A stretch of DNA of 64,000 nucleotides from Mycolicibacterium chlorophenolicum (GTDB lineage Bacteria > Actinomycetota > Actinomycetes > Mycobacteriales > Mycobacteriaceae): NCBI RefSeq assembly GCF_001044235.1, contig NZ_JYNL01000069.1, positions 861,784 to 925,783 of the forward strand, written 5' to 3'. Both the position numbers and the translations under genes were made by a program. This document shows, one piece after another, positions 46,795-56,263 of the stretch. The notes under the pieces were generated by a model. The model saw only the letters and a program-made list of their open reading frames with translations. It searched no databases and had not been told where the DNA came from. How positions within the stretch are numbered: the first letter of the stretch is position 1; each line of letters opens with the position of its first letter.

Positions 46795-47787
46795 GTGACC
46801 ACCAGCCAAAGCAGTCCGGTGCAGATCGACCCGCATGAGCCGCCGCTCTCAGCGCCGTTGAGGCTCGCTTTCGACTACACCCGTTCAGTCGGACCACTCC
46901 TCGGCGAGTTCTTCACCGCTCTGCGCGAGCGACGCATCGTCGGGGTGCGCGGATCCGACGGCCGGGTGCACGTTCCGCCGGCCGAGTACGACCCCGTCAC
47001 CTACGAACAATTGACCGAGATCGTACCGGTGGCCAGCGTCGGCACGGTGCTGTCGTGGACATGGCAGCCCGAGCCCCTGGAGGGGCAGCCGCTGGACCGG
47101 CCGTTCGCGTGGGCGCTGATCCGCCTCGACGGCGCCGACACCCCTCTGCTGCACGCGGTCGCGGCCGACGGTCCCGAGGCCGTGAGCACCGGCGCGCGGG
47201 TGCACGCCCACTGGATCGACGAGACCGTCGGCGCGATCACCGACATCGCCTACTTCGCCCTCGGCGACGAGGCCGAAGAGGTGCCGCCGCCGGCCGAGGG
47301 GCTCGACCCCGTCACGATGCTCGTCGTGCCGACCTCACTCGAAGTCCTGCACACCGCGTCGATGCCCGAGAGCGCGTTCCTGCGCGCGCTGGAGAAGGGC
47401 ACGCTGCTGGGCGCCCGTTCCGGCGACGACGGCAAGGTGTACTTCCCGCCCCGCGAGGCGAACCCGGCCACCGGTCAAACGCTCGACCAGTTCGTCGAGC
47501 TGGCCGACACGGGCACCGTCACGACGTTCGCGATCATCAACATCCCGTTCGCGGGGCAGCGCATCAAGCCGCCTTACGTCGCGGCCTACGTGCTGCTCGA
47601 CGGCGCCGACATCCCGGTGCTGCACCTGGTGTCCGACATCGACGCCAACGAGGTCCGCATGGGCATGCGCGTCAAGGCCGTCTGGAAGCCCCGCGAGGAG
47701 TGGGGGCTGGGCATCGACAACATCGAGTACTTCCGGCCGTCGGGCGAACCCGACGCCGAGTACGACACCTACAAGCATCACCTCTGA
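46795..47787 (+). CDS. Tandem DUF35/OB-fold protein without zinc-ribbon cysteines (Rv3521-like)
   Basis: The 330-residue protein, from GTG 46795, consists of two DUF35-like halves (about residues 25-175 and 185-330). Each half has an N-terminal helix, the pattern GxRSxDGxVxxPP and a beta-barrel. DUF35 proteins usually carry a CxxC-type zinc ribbon; this one has no cysteine at all. It is 14 bp upstream of ltp4. DUF35 proteins form complexes with Ltp-type thiolase-fold aldolases (ChsH2 with Ltp2), so a scaffold role for Ltp4/Ltp3 is inferred. Confidence 0.85.
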   Translation: MTTSQSSPVQIDPHEPPLSAPLRLAFDYTRSVGPLLGEFFTALRERRIVGVRGSDGRVHVPPAEYDPVTYEQLTEIVPVASVGTVLSWTWQPEPLEGQPLDRPFAWALIRLDGADTPLLHAVAADGPEAVSTGARVHAHWIDETVGAITDIAYFALGDEAEEVPPPAEGLDPVTMLVVPTSLEVLHTASMPESAFLRALEKGTLLGARSGDDGKVYFPPREANPATGQTLDQFVELADTGTVTTFAIINIPFAGQRIKPPYVAAYVLLDGADIPVLHLVSDIDANEVRMGMRVKAVWKPREEWGLGIDNIEYFRPSGEPDAEYDTYKHHL

Positions 47788-47801
47788 GGAGGGACCACAC
47801 C

Positions 47802-48853
47802 ATGACTGACGTAGCAGTCGTCGGCTTCGCGCACGCACCGCACGTTCGCCGCACCGACGGCACCACCAACGGCGTGGAGATGCTGATGCCGTGCTTCGCC
47901 GAGATCTACGCGGAGTTGGGCATCGGGGTTCCCGACATCGGGTTCTGGTGCTCGGGATCCTCGGATTACCTTGCTGGCCGGGCGTTCTCGTTCATCTCCG
48001 CGATCGACTCGATCGGGGCGGTGCCGCCGATCAACGAGTCGCACGTCGAGATGGACGCCGCCTGGGCGCTCTATGAGCCTACATCAAGATCCTGACCGGC
48101 GAGGTGGAGACCGCGCTGGTCTACGGCTTCGGTAAGTCCAGCGCCGGCACGCTGCGCCGCGTGCTCGCGCTGCAGACCGATCCGTACACCGTCGCGCCGC
48201 TGTGGCCGGACTCGGTCAGCATGGCCGGGCTGCAGGCCCGCTTCGGGCTGGACGCGGGCACATGGACCGCCGAACAGATGGCCCAGGTGGCACTCGACTC
48301 GCTGAACGCGGCCCCTCGCGTCGACCGCATCGAGGGCGGCAGCATCGAGGAGCTGCTGGAGCGTCCGTACTTCGCAGAACCGTTGCGCCGCCACGACATC
48401 GCACCGATCACCGACGGCGCCTCGGCGATCGTGCTGGCCGCCGGCGACCGCGCCCGCGAACTGCGTGAGCGGCCCGCCTGGATCACCGGTTTCGAGCATC
48501 GCATCGAGACGCCGGTGCTCGGCGCCCGCGACCTGACCACCTCGCCGTCGACGGCGGCGTCGGCGCAGGCGGCCACCGGCGGGGACACCTCCTCCATCGA
48601 GGTCGCCGAGCTCTACGCACCGTTCAGCCATCAGCAGCTGATCCTCAAGGAGGCCATCGGCCTGGGTGATGCGACGAGGATCAATCCGTCCGGCGGCGCG
48701 CTCGCCGCCAACCCGATGTTCTCGGCCGGCCTGGAGCGGATCGGCTTCGCCGCCCGGCACATCTTCGAGGGCAACGCCTCGCGCGTGCTGGCGCACGCCA
48801 CGAGTGGGCCTGCGCTGCAACAGAATCTGGTCGCAGTTCTGGAAGGGAAATAG
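47802..48853 (+). pseudogene. ltp4: Ltp4, SCP2-thiolase-like side-chain aldolase, with a single-base frameshift
   Basis: The ATG at 47802 follows a GAGGAGGG box. The frame runs to MDAAWALYE, then reads PTSRS and stops at 48095. From about base 48077 the next frame gives YIKILTGEVETALVYGFGKSSAG and continues to 48853. Restoring one base (GAGCCTAC to GAGGCCTAC) near 48079 gives an intact 350-residue protein, the expected length for Rv3522. Ltp4 and Ltp3 are reported to be needed for cleaving C24-branched sterol side chains, so a true mutation would affect phytosterol use. An assembly error is equally possible. Confidence 0.88.
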
Positions 48854-48855
48854 CG

Positions 48856-50030
<1,175 letters not shown>

Positions 50031-50031
<1 letters not shown>

Positions 50032-50912
50032 TGCAGTACACCTGCAGCGTGGCGATGGGACCCATCGACCAGCTGCTCGAGATCGCCCGCACCGCCGAGG
50101 AGGTGGGCTTCGACTCGATCGCGCTGCCCGACTCGCTGTTCTACATGGAGAAGCAGTCGGCGGACTACCCGTACACCCCCGACGGCTCGCGGATGTGGAA
50201 CGAGGACACCCCGTGGGTCGACCCGCTGATCGCCGCGGGCGCGATGGGGGCGGTGACCTCGACGCTGCGCTTCTACACCAACGTGATGAAGCTGGGCTCC
50301 CGCAATCCGCTGCTGCTGGCCCGGCAGGTCGGCTCGGTGGCGAACCTGACGGGTGACCGGTTCGGTTTCGGTGTCGGGATCGGCTGGGCGCCGGAGGAAT
50401 TCGAGTGGTGCGGGGTGCCCTACGCCAAGCGGGGCAAGCGCGTCGACGAGATGATCGAGGTGATCAAGCTGGTGCTCGGCGGCGGCATGGTCGAATTCCA
50501 CGGCGAGTTCTACGATTTCGATCGACTGCAGATGAGCCCCGCTCCGAGTGCACCGGTGCCGTTCTACGTCGGCGGCCACACCGACGTCGCGCTCAAGCGC
50601 GCCGCCCGCGTCGGCGACGGATGGACCAGCGCGATGATGACCGGCGAGCAGCTCGCCGAGACCATCGGCACGATCAACGCGCTGCGCGCCGAATACGGTC
50701 GGGTCGACCAGCCGTTCGAGTTCCAGGCCGTCTGCATCGACAAGTTCGGCGTCGACGGCCATCGTGAGCTCGCCGAAGCGGGCGTCACCGACAACATCGT
50801 GATCCCCTGGGTGTTCGACGGACTCGGCTTCGACGCGCCGATCGAGCAGAAGAAGGACTCGCTGAAGCGCTTCGCCGACACCTACATCCACTCCGGCTGG
50901 CAGGACCGCTAG
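50031..50912 (+). CDS. LLM-class F420-dependent oxidoreductase
   Basis: This 293-residue luciferase-like protein starts at ATG 50031, which shares a base with the ltp3 stop. The segments RFGFGVGIGWAPEEFEWCGV and PFYVGGHTDVALKRAARVGDGW are typical of F420-type LLM proteins of the TIGR03619 kind. Translational coupling to ltp3 suggests a reductive step in the same side-chain route. Its end shares CTAG with the convergent TetR gene. Confidence 0.87.
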
Positions 50913-51484
50913 ACACAGCCGCGCCACACCGTGTCGACCAGGGCGGTGACCGCTTCGTCGGACAGCGGCGGCATGCCGAACACGAGCCGGTAGTAGGGCG
51001 GCGACACCAGCGCGTCGACCACCACCTCGATGTCGGTGCCGGCGTCGAGTTCCCCGGCGGCGACGGCGTCGCGCAGCGCTGTGACCACCGCCGCGCGCCG
51101 CGGCTCGATCCACCTCTCGAGCAGCGCCGCCTGGATCGCCGGATCCCCTGCCGCGGCGGACATCACGTTGCGCAGCAGCGGCCCGACGGTCGCGTCGGCC
51201 AGGATGGCGTTGAGCGCCCCGACGTGATGGATCAGCGCCTGCACGGTCGTGCTTCCCGGTGGGCGCACGATCGACTCGCGCACCGAGTCGAGCAGACCCT
51301 CGAGCACGATCGCTGCCGCCGACGGCCACCACTTGTAGATGGTCGTGCGGCTGACTTCCGCGCGCCGTGCGATCGCGTCGATGGTCGCGGCGCCCGGGCC
51401 GCCGTGGCGCGCCAGGTCCGCCGCGGCGGCGAGTACGGCACTGCGCACGGCCTCGCTGCGGGGACGTCCGCGGCGGGTGGCCAT
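50909..51484 (-). CDS. TetR-family transcriptional regulator
   Basis: The 191-residue protein has an N-terminal helix-turn-helix (about 25-47: TIDAIARRAEVSRTTIYKWW) followed by a helical ligand-binding domain. It is not KstR: the recognition helix differs, and KstR lies elsewhere in mycobacterial genomes. It is 9 bp downstream of the MFS transporter gene, which it probably controls; its own operator is not obvious. Confidence 0.9.
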   Translation of the reverse strand: MATRRGRPRSEAVRSAVLAAAADLARHGGPGAATIDAIARRAEVSRTTIYKWWPSAAAIVLEGLLDSVRESIVRPPGSTTVQALIHHVGALNAILADATVGPLLRNVMSAAAGDPAIQAALLERWIEPRRAAVVTALRDAVAAGELDAGTDIEVVVDALVSPPYYRLVFGMPPLSDEAVTALVDTVWRGCV

Positions 51485-51493
51485 CCGCCAACC

Positions 51494-52711
51494 CTAGGGC
51501 CGACGGGCCCCGGTCAGCGTGACAACCAGGCAGCCGAGCGCGACGACCGCGCCCACGCCGAACATCACCGGGTAGCCCACCCCCGCCGCGAAGCCATACG
51601 CCAGCGCAGCCGGCACTCCGAAGCCCAGATAGCTGAGGCTGTAGAACAACGCGGTCATCCCGGCCAGGTCGTCGGGACCGGCGAGGCGCTGGATCTCCTG
51701 CAGCCCGGCCAGCAGCGCCATCCCGTATCCCGCGCCGAGCACCGCGGCCGCGACGAGCGCCGCGGGCACCGTCAACGCCGCGGCCGCCCACGCCGCGCAG
51801 CCCATCCCGGCGACGAGCAGCAGCAGCGCGATCGCCACCCCGCGGGGTCCGTCGGCGCCCATCGCCCGTCCGGCCTGCTGCACCGCGAAACCCACGCCCA
51901 GCGCCACGACGCACAGCAACGCCGAGAACGCGATCGGGGTGCCGCCTGCGCGGTCGGTCATCAGCGCGGGCAGCACCGCGTAGGCCGAGCCCGCCGCCCC
52001 GAACACCCAGGGCGCGACCGGCAGCACGACGAGCAGGAAGCGGCGCCGCACCGGCGCCGGGACGGCCAGATCCGTCCACCACGGGCGGCCGGACGCGTGG
52101 CGCTGCCGCGTCTCGGGGGCGACGGTGAGCACCGCGGCGGCCGCCAGCGCCATGGCGGCGTTGCAGGCGTAGGACAGCACCGCGGGTGCCGGACCCCACT
52201 GGGCGAGCACGCCCGCCGCACCCGCGCCGAGGCCGAAGCCCGCCGTCAGGCTCATGGCGGCGCGCCGGGCGCCCGAGCTTAGGTCGCCCCACGGCGGTGC
52301 CGACAGCTCCTTGAGCCAGCTCCCGCCCACGGCCATCGCCAGGCCGAGCGCCATCCCACTGAACACGCGGCCCGCGGCGAGCACCGGCGCGGACTGGGCG
52401 CCCGCCGCCAGGATCAGCGAGCCTGCCGCGGCCAGCAGTGGAGCCGGCAGCATCAGGGGGCGGCGGCCGAAGCGGTCCGACAGCGGTCCCCCGATGAGCA
52501 GTGCGGGCACGATGCCCAGCACGTAGGCGAACAGGAGCAGGTCGACCGTCAGCGCGGAGAAGCGCTCGCCCTCGCGGTACATGACCAGCAGCGGGGTGAA
52601 CTCGTTGCCGCCCCATGCGACCGCGAACGTCGCCGCGGCGACGGCGAGCCAGCGTCGCGACGCCACCACCGCGCGGTTCGGGATCTCCGTAATAGTGGAC
52701 ACGCTGTGCAC
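51494..52711 (-). CDS. MFS transporter
   Basis: The protein has about 405 residues with roughly twelve membrane segments and the MFS loop motif GGPLSDRFGRRP between helices 2 and 3. The GTG at 52711 or the one at 52702 (start STITEIPNR) is the likely start; the long open frame further upstream crosses the kshA promoter and is not coding. It is divergent from kshA. Whether the KstR site at 52835 reaches it is unclear. It may export a steroid or another hydrophobic compound, as MFS genes paired with TetR genes often do. Confidence 0.85.
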   Translation of the reverse strand: MHSVSTITEIPNRAVVASRRWLAVAAATFAVAWGGNEFTPLLVMYREGERFSALTVDLLLFAYVLGIVPALLIGGPLSDRFGRRPLMLPAPLLAAAGSLILAAGAQSAPVLAAGRVFSGMALGLAMAVGGSWLKELSAPPWGDLSSGARRAAMSLTAGFGLGAGAAGVLAQWGPAPAVLSYACNAAMALAAAAVLTVAPETRQRHASGRPWWTDLAVPAPVRRRFLLVVLPVAPWVFGAAGSAYAVLPALMTDRAGGTPIAFSALLCVVALGVGFAVQQAGRAMGADGPRGVAIALLLLVAGMGCAAWAAAALTVPAALVAAAVLGAGYGMALLAGLQEIQRLAGPDDLAGMTALFYSLSYLGFGVPAALAYGFAAGVGYPVMFGVGAVVALGCLVVTLTGARRP

Positions 52712-52834
52712 TATATCTGCGTCGGTAGGTCCGCGACGACGCGGGTACCCGCTGCCTGACAGTGGTTCGGGGTGGGATACGCAACATTTTCCGCAGGTGA
52801 ACGTCCATTGGATTGCGCGACAGAGGCCGAAAAC

Positions 52835-52848
52835 TGTAACGTGTTCTA
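52835..52848. promoter_or_regulatory. KstR operator in front of kshA
   Basis: TGTAACGTGTTCTA fits TnnAACnnGTTnnA at every defined position, although the left arm is less symmetric than at the other sites. It lies 29 bp before the chosen kshA GTG. The divergent 166-bp gap to the MFS gene holds no other feature that I can see. Confidence 0.78.
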
Positions 52849-52877
52849 ATTCGAGAGATGAAATGGGGAGGCCCGAG

Positions 52878-54029
52878 GTGAGCACCGATACTGCGGGGAC
52901 CGCGAGCATTCGTGAGATCGACACGGGCACGCTGCCCGACCGCTTCGCGCGCGGCTGGCACTGCCTGGGGCCGGTCAAGGACTACCTCGACGGCCAGCCA
53001 CACGGCATCGAGATCTTCGGCACCATGCTCGTCGTCTTCGCCGACTCGGCGGGCGAGCTCAAGGTGCTGGACGGTTACTGCCGACACATGGGCGGAAATC
53101 TGGCGCAGGGCACCATCAAGGGCGACGAGGTCGCCTGCCCGTTCCACGACTGGCGGTGGGGCGGGGACGGCAAGTGCAAGCTCGTCCCCTACGCCAAGCG
53201 CACTCCCCGGTTGGCGCGCACACGCGCCTGGCACACCGACGTGCGCGGCGGGCTGCTGTTCGTGTGGCACGACCACGAGGGCAACCCCCCGCAAGAAGAG
53301 GTCCGCATCCCGGAGATCCCCGAGTGGGCCAGCGGCGAGTGGACCGACTGGAAATGGAACACGATGCTCATCGAGGGCAGCAACTGCCGCGAGATCATCG
53401 ACAACGTCACCGACATGGCGCACTTCTTCTACATCCACTTCGGGCTGCCGACGTACTTCAAGAACGTCTTCGAGGGACACATCGCCTCGCAGTACCTGCA
53501 CAACGTGGGCCGGCCCGACATCAACGACATGGGCACCGCCTACGGTGAGGCCAAGCTCGATTCCGAGGCCAGCTACTTCGGGCCGTCGTTCATGATCAAC
53601 TGGCTGCACAACACCTACGGCGACTTCAAGGCCGAGTCGATCCTGATCAACTGCCACTACCCGGTGACCCAGGATTCGTTCGTCCTGCAGTGGGGCGTCA
53701 TCGTCGAAAAGCCCAAGGGCCTCGACGACAAGACCACCGAGAAGCTCGCCGACGCGTTCACCGACGGGGTGAGCAAGGGCTTCCTGCAGGACGTCGAGAT
53801 CTGGAAGCACAAGACCCGCATCGACAATCCGCTCCTGGTCGAGGAGGACGGTGCCGTCTACCAGATGCGCCGCTGGTACCAGCAGTTCTATGTCGACGTC
53901 GCCGACGTGACGCCGGACATGATCGACCGCTTCGAGATGGAGGTCGACACGACGGTGGCCAACCAGAAGTGGCACGTCGAGGTCGAGGAGAACCTCAAGG
54001 CCCGGGAAGCCGAGAAGCAGGCCACGTGA
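52878..54029 (+). CDS. kshA: 3-ketosteroid 9-alpha-hydroxylase oxygenase KshA (Rv3526 orthologue)
   Basis: The 383-residue Rieske oxygenase starts at GTG 52878, six bases after GGGGAGG, which gives the conserved opening STDTAG. The Rieske ligands are Cys68, His70, Cys87 and His90. The catalytic iron site includes Asp179, His182 and His187. The sequence is close to M. tuberculosis KshA throughout, including HFGLPTYFKNVFEGHIASQY. KshA hydroxylates C9 of 3-ketosteroids, which opens ring B when combined with delta-1-dehydrogenation. Confidence 0.96.
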   Translation: MSTDTAGTASIREIDTGTLPDRFARGWHCLGPVKDYLDGQPHGIEIFGTMLVVFADSAGELKVLDGYCRHMGGNLAQGTIKGDEVACPFHDWRWGGDGKCKLVPYAKRTPRLARTRAWHTDVRGGLLFVWHDHEGNPPQEEVRIPEIPEWASGEWTDWKWNTMLIEGSNCREIIDNVTDMAHFFYIHFGLPTYFKNVFEGHIASQYLHNVGRPDINDMGTAYGEAKLDSEASYFGPSFMINWLHNTYGDFKAESILINCHYPVTQDSFVLQWGVIVEKPKGLDDKTTEKLADAFTDGVSKGFLQDVEIWKHKTRIDNPLLVEEDGAVYQMRRWYQQFYVDVADVTPDMIDRFEMEVDTTVANQKWHVEVEENLKAREAEKQAT

Positions 54030-54490
54030 ACGACACCCCGGATGTGGACCGGCTCGCACGGTCGATGCTGCTGCTTCATGGGCACGACGACGAGGAGCAC
54101 GAGCACGGCCACCATCCGGCCCCCGACGGCGCAACGCCCGGATCATGGCGCAAGGCACCGGATTTCGCGGCCGATCCGGACCGCGCCGCGGCCGTGCGGG
54201 AGAGCACGCAGCGCGATCGCGAACGGTACCTGACCTCGGGCCTGGCGTCGGTGGACTGCCGCTTCTGCCATGTCGCGGTCCGCGTCAAGAAGCTCGGGCC
54301 GACGCACACGTCGGTGCAGTGGACCTCCGAGGCGACCACACGGTGCGCGCACTTCGCCGAGATCCGCGCGGCCGGAGGCGATCCCGCGCGGGAGCGGTCG
54401 TGCCCGCGCCTGGCGGACAGCATCCGGCACGCCGTCGCGGAGGGCTGCCTGGAGGAGTACTCCAGCGCCCCCTCCCCCGGCGACGGCTGA
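54026..54490 (+). CDS. Small Cys/His-rich protein coupled to kshA (Rv3527-like)
   Basis: The 154-residue protein starts at GTG 54026, overlapping the kshA stop. An N-terminal histidine-rich acidic stretch (His18, 20, 25, 27, 29, 30) is followed by four cysteines, Cys78-x2-Cys81-His, Cys107 and Cys126, spaced like a zinc or iron site. The gene keeps the same place as Rv3527. No function is established; an accessory metal-binding role for KshA is a plausible guess. Confidence 0.82.
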   Translation: MNDTPDVDRLARSMLLLHGHDDEEHEHGHHPAPDGATPGSWRKAPDFAADPDRAAAVRESTQRDRERYLTSGLASVDCRFCHVAVRVKKLGPTHTSVQWTSEATTRCAHFAEIRAAGGDPARERSCPRLADSIRHAVAEGCLEEYSSAPSPGDG

Positions 54491-54502
54491 CCTTCCCGCC
54501 GC

Positions 54503-55717
54503 TCAGGCGGTCAACCGGACCGGGATGCGCTTGTAGGAGTTGACCAGATTCGACCGCACCCGCACCGGCTTGTCGGTGAGCTCGATGCCCGGGAACGTCT
54601 CGAGGAGCTCGTGGAGGAAGAGCCGCGCCTCCAGTCTGGCCAGATGGGCACCGAGGCAGAAGTGCGCTCCCATCCCGAACGACACATGCGGGTTGGGACG
54701 CCGCCGAATGTCGAACGTCTGCGCATCGGGGTAGACGTCCTCGTCCCGGTTCGCCGAGGTGTAGTACATCGCCACCTTGTCGCCGGCGGCGATGTGCGTG
54801 CCGCCGAGTTCCGTGTCGACCAGCGCGGTACGCCGGAAGTAGTGCAGCGGATTGTCGTAGCGCAGGATCTCCTCCACGGCGCCGGCCATCAGTGTCGGGT
54901 CCGCGCGCAGCTCCGCGAGTTGCCCCGGGTGCCGTAGCAGCGTCACGAGTCCTGAGGACAGAAGGCTCTTGGTGGTGTCGTTACCGGCGGTGACCAGCTG
55001 CACGAAGAACCCGCCGAAGTCGGCGTCGCTCATGGGCTGACCCCCGAAGTCGGCCGACAGGATCACACTCGTCATATCGTCGTCGAGTCCGCGCCTGCGT
55101 CGCTCCGCAGCGAATTCCACTGCATAGCAGGCCATCTCGAGGCCACCGGTACCGTCCTTCGCGTCCGGACCGGCCAGGTCGGGATCCTGGGCGGACGTGA
55201 TGCGCTCGGCCAGTTCCTGGATGTAGCCCCAGTCGCTGCGCGGCAGGCCGAATAGCTCGCCGATCACCTGCGTCGGCAACGGGGCGACGACCTCGTGGAC
55301 GAATTCCACGTCCACGCGTTCGCGCGCCTCGGCCATGACGGCGCGGCACAGGTCGCGGACCCCTTGCTCGAGCAGCGCGATCATCCGCGGCCGGAAATGC
55401 ACCGACACCGGCGAGCGGTAGTGGCCGTGGCGGGGCGGGTCCATCGCCAGCAGCATGGTGCGCATCCGGGCGAGCGTCTCGGGCGGAAGCGTCTCGATGA
55501 CGACGCCGCCTTCGCTGGACGAGTAGACGTCGTGGCGGCGGGCCACCTCGACCACATCGGCGTGCCGCAGCACCGCCCAGAACCCCTGCTCGCCGCGCAT
55601 CGGCTGCCAGAGCACCGGATCGGTGCGCCGCAGCGCCGCCAACGCCTCGTGGGGGGCGCCGTTGCGGAACGTGTCCGGGTCGGCGAGATCGAACACGGCG
55701 ATGTCCGTGCCGGTCAC
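54503..55717 (-). CDS. Cytochrome P450 of unknown family
   Basis: The 404-residue P450 has the I-helix motif TAGNDTTKS and the heme ligand Cys354 in FGMGAHFCLG. It is not Cyp142 or Cyp125 by its N-terminal and substrate-recognition segments. It lies 3 bp after the cupin gene in a two-gene minus-strand unit preceded by an AT-rich palindrome rather than a KstR site. The pairing with a DAD-like cupin suggests oxidation of an aromatic or enone intermediate, but the substrate is unknown. Confidence 0.88.
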   Translation of the reverse strand: MTGTDIAVFDLADPDTFRNGAPHEALAALRRTDPVLWQPMRGEQGFWAVLRHADVVEVARRHDVYSSSEGGVVIETLPPETLARMRTMLLAMDPPRHGHYRSPVSVHFRPRMIALLEQGVRDLCRAVMAEARERVDVEFVHEVVAPLPTQVIGELFGLPRSDWGYIQELAERITSAQDPDLAGPDAKDGTGGLEMACYAVEFAAERRRRGLDDDMTSVILSADFGGQPMSDADFGGFFVQLVTAGNDTTKSLLSSGLVTLLRHPGQLAELRADPTLMAGAVEEILRYDNPLHYFRRTALVDTELGGTHIAAGDKVAMYYTSANRDEDVYPDAQTFDIRRRPNPHVSFGMGAHFCLGAHLARLEARLFLHELLETFPGIELTDKPVRVRSNLVNSYKRIPVRLTA

Positions 55718-55720
55718 GGC

Positions 55721-56176
55721 TCAGCCGATCAGCACGTGAGGGCGCGGATGACCGGCTGCCTCGCACAGCGACAGGTAGACCGCGAGCGCGCTCGTCCCGT
55801 CGGTGACGCTCTCGACGTTGCCGTCCTCGTCGAGGTTGAGGTTGGCTCCGTAGATCTGGAACCACACGTGGGTGTCGTCCTCGAGTACCTGCAGCGTGTG
55901 CACGGAATTGGCCGGTTCGTAGAGGAACGACCCGGCACGGTTGACGTCGTCGTACTCCTTGTACCGCCACGCCCCGGACGTCGTGTAGGCGTACACGGGG
56001 CCGGTGTGTTTGTGGCGTTGCACCTCGTAGCCGGCGCGGAAGACGTTCTCCACGATCCAGAGGCCTTCGCCGTGCTTGACCTGGATCACCTTGAGTTTCG
56101 AGCCGTCGGGCAGGTCGACGAACGGTAGTTTGTCGACACCCACGTGCACCGCGGTCGGAATGTCGGTCACCGTCAT
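55721..56176 (-). CDS. Cupin, 2,4'-dihydroxyacetophenone dioxygenase-like
   Basis: The 151-residue single-domain cupin has candidate metal ligands His55 and His57 (RHKHTGPVYAY), Glu74 in the loop after GAW, and His93 (SVHTL). The build agrees with the family of 2,4'-dihydroxyacetophenone dioxygenases, which cleave a carbon-carbon bond using iron. It is the first gene of the unit with the P450. The real substrate is not shown. Confidence 0.78.
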   Translation of the reverse strand: MTVTDIPTAVHVGVDKLPFVDLPDGSKLKVIQVKHGEGLWIVENVFRAGYEVQRHKHTGPVYAYTTSGAWRYKEYDDVNRAGSFLYEPANSVHTLQVLEDDTHVWFQIYGANLNLDEDGNVESVTDGTSALAVYLSLCEAAGHPRPHVLIG

Positions 56177-56234
56177 CTGCAGATCCCTTCGCTTAGGCCG
56201 TCACACCCACGAAGAGATTAGCACGTATTTTGAA

Positions 56235-56263
56235 ACACGTAATATAGTTCGTATATTACATGT
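56235..56263. promoter_or_regulatory. AT-rich palindromic operator for the cupin-P450 unit
   Basis: ACACGTAATAT and ATATTACATGT form an inverted repeat (10 of 11 bases pair) around a 7-base centre. It sits in a strikingly AT-rich island in front of the cupin gene and touches the stop codon of the sulfotransferase-like gene. It does not match KstR or KstR2 sites, so another regulator is implied. Confidence 0.65.
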
